From positions 1 to 64,000 of the forward strand of contig JAHFCR010000009.1 in the NCBI GenBank assembly GCA_023249405.1: DNA of 64,000 nt, given 5' to 3'. The position numbers and the translations under genes were made by a program. Shown here piece by piece: positions 61,028-64,000 of the stretch. The number at the start of each line of letters is the position of its first letter. Positions within the stretch are counted from its first letter, which is position 1. This DNA comes from Peptococcaceae bacterium (GTDB lineage Bacteria; Bacillota; DSM-12270; Thermacetogeniales; Thermacetogeniaceae). The notes beneath the pieces are model-generated. The model did not search any database. It saw only the letters and a list, made by a program, of their open reading frames with translations, and was not told the DNA's origin.

Positions 61028-61633
61028 ATGAACCTGATATTGGAGACAGATAACCCGAACCACTATTTAGGCCATTCTTCGATCATCAATTATCATCATG
61101 ATCGGGTGAGATCCCTGGGCGTAAGACTGTCCCAAGGTGTAACCGGCGAGATGGCGCTGGTAAAAAAGGTCTATCGATATGTCAGAGACGAAATAGCGCA
61201 TTCTTTTGATATCAAGGCCACCATTGTTACATGTTCTGCTTCAGAGGTCCTGCAGCATGGACATGGCATCTGTTACGCCAAGTCCCACTTGCTGGCGGCT
61301 ATCCTGCGCATGTTGGGAATACCGGCAGGCTTCTGCTACCAGAAACTGATCCTGGATGACGCCGAAAAGCCATGGCTGGTGTTGCATGGATTGAACGCTG
61401 TCTATTTGAAAAGCTTGAATCGGTGGATCAGGCTGGATGCCAGGGGAAATAAAGAGGGCGTGCAGGCGGAGTTTTCGGTGGAACAGGAAAAACTGGCTTT
61501 TCCGGTGCGGCAAGAGCTGGGGGAGATCGATGAGCCGATGATCTTTGTCAACCCTGATCAGAAGGTTGTGGATGCTTTGAGGGCGGCTAAAACTGCTGCA
61601 GATCTATATAACAGCCTGCCGTCGGAGCTATAA
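61028..61633 (+). CDS. Transglutaminase-like cysteine protease-fold protein
   Basis: 201 residues. A transglutaminase-like core has the triad Cys82 (GHGICYAKSHLLAAILR), His120 (LVLHGLNAVYL) and Asp137 (WIRLDARGN). Such bacterial proteins are proteases, amidases or peptide-processing enzymes; the substrate here is unknown. ATG at 61028 is seven bases after AGAGGG; ATG at 61022 is too close. It sits between argJ and argB, with spacers of about 60 and 100 bases and lower GC than both, so it looks inserted. Confidence 0.88.
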   Translation: MNLILETDNPNHYLGHSSIINYHHDRVRSLGVRLSQGVTGEMALVKKVYRYVRDEIAHSFDIKATIVTCSASEVLQHGHGICYAKSHLLAAILRMLGIPAGFCYQKLILDDAEKPWLVLHGLNAVYLKSLNRWIRLDARGNKEGVQAEFSVEQEKLAFPVRQELGEIDEPMIFVNPDQKVVDALRAAKTAADLYNSLPSEL

Positions 61634-61730
61634 GATTTGATCGATGATTGATTTGATGGAAACTCGTATCGTGTAAGCGCATCGGTACGTATTTTCGAAA
61701 TAGAGTGAGACCGAACGGAGGGAGACGGAG

Positions 61731-62615
61731 ATGGTCCTGTCACCGCTGGAGAAAGCCACCATCCTGGTGGAGGCGCTGCCGTATATCCGCAAGTTCGCCG
61801 GCCAGACCGTGGTCGTCAAGTACGGCGGCCGGGCGATGCTCAGCGAGGAGTTGAAGCAGGGCGTGATCGCCGACTGCATCCTGCTGAAGCTGGTCGGCAT
61901 CCACCCGGTGCTGGTGCACGGCGGCGGAGCCGCCATCGAACAGATGCTGCGGCGGCTGGGCAAGGACTGGCAGTTCGTGCGCGGCCAGCGGGTCACCGAC
62001 GAGGAGACCATGGAGGTCGTGGAGATGGTCCTGGCCGGCCGGGTGAACAAGGAGATCGTCAGCCTGATCAACCGGCTGGGCGGCAAGGGGATCGGGCTGT
62101 CGGGCAAGGACGCCAACCTGATCGAGGCCCGCAAGCAGTTGCTCCCGGCGGAGCCGGGCGAGGCGCCGGTCGACCTGGGCTTCGTGGGCGAGGTCACCCG
62201 GGTCAACCCGGAGATCATCGAAACCGTCCGGGGCGAGGGCTACATCCCGGTGGTGGCCCCGATCGGGGTCGGCAGGGATGGCGAGACCTACAACATCAAC
62301 GCCGATTACGTGGCCGGGGCGGTGGCCGCTGCCTTGAAGGCCAACAAACTGGTGCTGCTGACCGACGTGGAGGGGATTCTGGAGGACCGCCGCGACCCCC
62401 AGAGCCTGATCTCGGTGATCAGGGCCGGCGACGTGCCGGGCTACATCGAGCGTGGCATCATCGCCGGGGGGATGATCCCCAAGGTGGAATGCTGCGTGCA
62501 GGCCCTGGGCAAGGGAGTGGGGCGCACCCATATTATCGACGGGCGCATCCTGCACTCGATCTTGCTGGAGGTCTTCACCGACAAGGGTGTCGGCACCATG
62601 GTAGTCGATAGCTAG
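61731..62615 (+). CDS. argB: Acetylglutamate kinase
   Basis: 294 residues. It phosphorylates N-acetylglutamate, step two of the pathway and the usual point of arginine feedback. The amino-acid kinase fold has VLVHGGGAAIEQML, GLSGKDANLI and NINADYVAGAVAAAL. The N-terminal motif reads VVKYGGRAM where KYGGNAM is usual. ATG at 61731 follows GGAGGGAGACGGAG. Confidence 0.95.
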   Translation: MVLSPLEKATILVEALPYIRKFAGQTVVVKYGGRAMLSEELKQGVIADCILLKLVGIHPVLVHGGGAAIEQMLRRLGKDWQFVRGQRVTDEETMEVVEMVLAGRVNKEIVSLINRLGGKGIGLSGKDANLIEARKQLLPAEPGEAPVDLGFVGEVTRVNPEIIETVRGEGYIPVVAPIGVGRDGETYNINADYVAGAVAAALKANKLVLLTDVEGILEDRRDPQSLISVIRAGDVPGYIERGIIAGGMIPKVECCVQALGKGVGRTHIIDGRILHSILLEVFTDKGVGTMVVDS

Positions 62616-62691
62616 TGGCTGGGGATAACCGCAGGCTGAGCATCAGCGGTACCCGCAGATGTATTTACGACAAGAAAGCGAGGGGAGAAGC

Positions 62692-63975
62692 ATGCAAGAG
62701 AGTATGAAAGAAATGTCGCCTGAAGCAACGACCACGGGCAAGTCATATACGGCACAGGTGATCCGGGACGGTCAGCAGTACCTGATGCAGAACTACGCCC
62801 AGCTGCCCCTGGTACTGGTCAGGGGGCAGGGCGCCCGGGTCTGGGATGCCGAGGGACGCAGCTATCTGGACTGCGTCGGCGGCATCGCCGTCAACTCCGT
62901 CGGCCACTGCCATCCCCGGGTGGTGGCGGCGATCAGGGAGCAGGCGGAGCAACTGATCCACTGTTCCAACCTCTACTGGTCTCCCCAATCGGTGACCCTG
63001 GCCAAGCGGCTCGTCCAGCTCAGCGGCCTCGACCGGGCCTTCTTCTGCAACAGCGGCACCGAGGCCAACGAGGCGGCGATCAAGCTGGTGCGCAAGTACG
63101 CCAGCCTGCACGGCCAGGAGCAGCCGGAGATCATCTCCTTCACCACCTCCTTCCACGGCCGGACGCTGGGGGCGCTGACCGCCACCGCCCAGCCCAAATT
63201 CTGGCAGGGCTTTGAGCCGCTGCCCGGCGGTTTCGTACACCTGCCCTTTAAAGATGTCGATGCCCTGCGGGCGGCGATCAACCCTCAGACGGTGGCGATC
63301 TTTATCGAGCCGGTACAGGGGGAGGGCGGAGTCAACGAGGCCACCGCGGAGTTTATGCAGGCGCTGGCCAGGGTGCGGGAGGAACACGGGGTGCTGCTGG
63401 TCTGCGACGAGGTGCAGTGCGGCCTCGGCCGGACTGGCAAGATGTTTGCCTTCGAGCACTACGGTGTGCAGCCGGACGTGATGACCCTGGCCAAGGCCCT
63501 GGGAGGCGGATTGCCGATCGGGGCGCTGTTGGCCCGCCAGGAGGTGGCCACAGTCTTTCAACCGGGCACCCACGGCAGCACCTTCGGGGGCAACCCGGTG
63601 GCCTGCGCTGCCGCTCTGGCGGTGCTGGATGTCATGGAGCAGGAAGACCTGTCGGCTAACGCCGGGCAGATCGGCAATCACCTGATGCTGAAGCTGCGGG
63701 AGCTGCAGGCGCAATTCCCCTTCATTAAAGAGGTGCGAGGCCTTGGTCTGCTGGTGGGGATGGAATTGGAGTACACCGGGCCAACTGCCCTGGCGCCGGG
63801 CGCCGGCAAGCAGGTGGTCGCTCTCTGCCAGGAGAATGGCCTGCTGATCAATTGTACGGCCGATAGTGTGATCCGCTTCATCCCACCCCTGACCATTACC
63901 AGGGACGAGGCGGACGAGGCTGTAGGCATATTGAAAACAGCCCTGCAGCAGATCGCCGGGAAGGTGCAGGGTTAG
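62692..63975 (+). CDS. argD: Acetylornithine aminotransferase
   Basis: 427 residues. It is a class III PLP aminotransferase that turns N-acetylglutamate semialdehyde into N-acetylornithine. The PLP lysine is Lys268 in TLAKALGGGLPIGA. FCNSGTEANEAAIKL and HGSTFGGNPVACAAALAV are conserved. ATG at 62692 follows GAGGGGAG; about 25 poorly conserved residues precede the core. The window ends soon after its stop, so a following carbamoyl-phosphate or argF gene may lie beyond. Confidence 0.95.
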   Translation: MQESMKEMSPEATTTGKSYTAQVIRDGQQYLMQNYAQLPLVLVRGQGARVWDAEGRSYLDCVGGIAVNSVGHCHPRVVAAIREQAEQLIHCSNLYWSPQSVTLAKRLVQLSGLDRAFFCNSGTEANEAAIKLVRKYASLHGQEQPEIISFTTSFHGRTLGALTATAQPKFWQGFEPLPGGFVHLPFKDVDALRAAINPQTVAIFIEPVQGEGGVNEATAEFMQALARVREEHGVLLVCDEVQCGLGRTGKMFAFEHYGVQPDVMTLAKALGGGLPIGALLARQEVATVFQPGTHGSTFGGNPVACAAALAVLDVMEQEDLSANAGQIGNHLMLKLRELQAQFPFIKEVRGLGLLVGMELEYTGPTALAPGAGKQVVALCQENGLLINCTADSVIRFIPPLTITRDEADEAVGILKTALQQIAGKVQG

Positions 63976-64000
63976 ATCGGGCTTGGAGCCATTAAGCCGC

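Overview
The window reads as chromosome of a spore-forming, probably anaerobic clostridial Firmicute, closest in style to the Peptococcaceae and relatives (Desulfotomaculum, Pelotomaculum, Desulfosporosinus). Reasons: low-GC Gram-positive order of the ribosomal and RNA polymerase genes, an RNA polymerase beta' subunit of about 1200 residues, strong Shine-Dalgarno (SD) sites with frequent TTG/GTG starts, the spore-cortex amidase CwlD, a Cys-rich insert in EF-Tu, and zinc-binding forms of L33, L36, L24, S14 and S4. The genus is inferred, not shown.

Layout. 1-3.9 kb: the 3' end of a 5S rRNA, a minus-strand gene for a protein of Pro-Cys octapeptide repeats behind an Sm-like N-terminus, a 743-residue SBBP-repeat (beta-propeller) protein, and tRNA-Asn. 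4.0-14.5 kb: an accessory metal/metalloid island. It holds a MarR-type regulator, the mercury-methylation pair hgcA-hgcB, an ArsN2-like acetyltransferase fused to a short-chain dehydrogenase, a decayed arsD-arsA remnant, arsR, acr3, an ECF sigma factor and an AhpD-like protein that share a promoter motif, a cysteine desulfurase fused to an Fe-S domain, an amidohydrolase and a ferredoxin. 14.7-49.4 kb: the core information block rpmG-secE-nusG-rplKAJL-rpoBC-L7Ae-rpsLG-fusA-tuf, then the S10, spc and alpha operons through rplQ-truA-rplM-rpsI. 49.7-54.1 kb: cwlD, lepB and a four-gene ECF sigma/anti-sigma/membrane operon. 54.3-58.3 kb: a DtxR/MntR regulator, an orphan small protein and the AMMECR1-Memo-radical SAM trio. 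58.4-64 kb: arginine biosynthesis argC, argJ, argB, argD, with a transglutaminase-like gene between argJ and argB.

How the parts fit. HgcA (corrinoid membrane protein with NVWCAAGK) and HgcB (ferredoxin with a Cys tail) are the known two-gene requirement for making methylmercury. They follow a MarR-family gene whose promoter carries two matched TTG-N7-CAA palindromes and which has no ATG, GTG or TTG start near its SD. The neighbouring arsenic genes suggest a combined metal-stress island, with some parts (arsD-arsA, a minus-strand remnant) already decaying. The ribosomal block has its expected attenuator (L10 leader) and promoters. Unusually, several spacers in it are filled with interspersed palindromic repeats of at least four sequence families, many ending a few bases before the next gene's SD.

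The strongest points for follow-up are the hgcAB locus and its regulator, the ArsN2-SDR fusion with Cys at the usual catalytic Ser position, the ECF sigma factor with two near-identical promoters, the Pro-Cys octad protein, and the SD-proximal repeat families.
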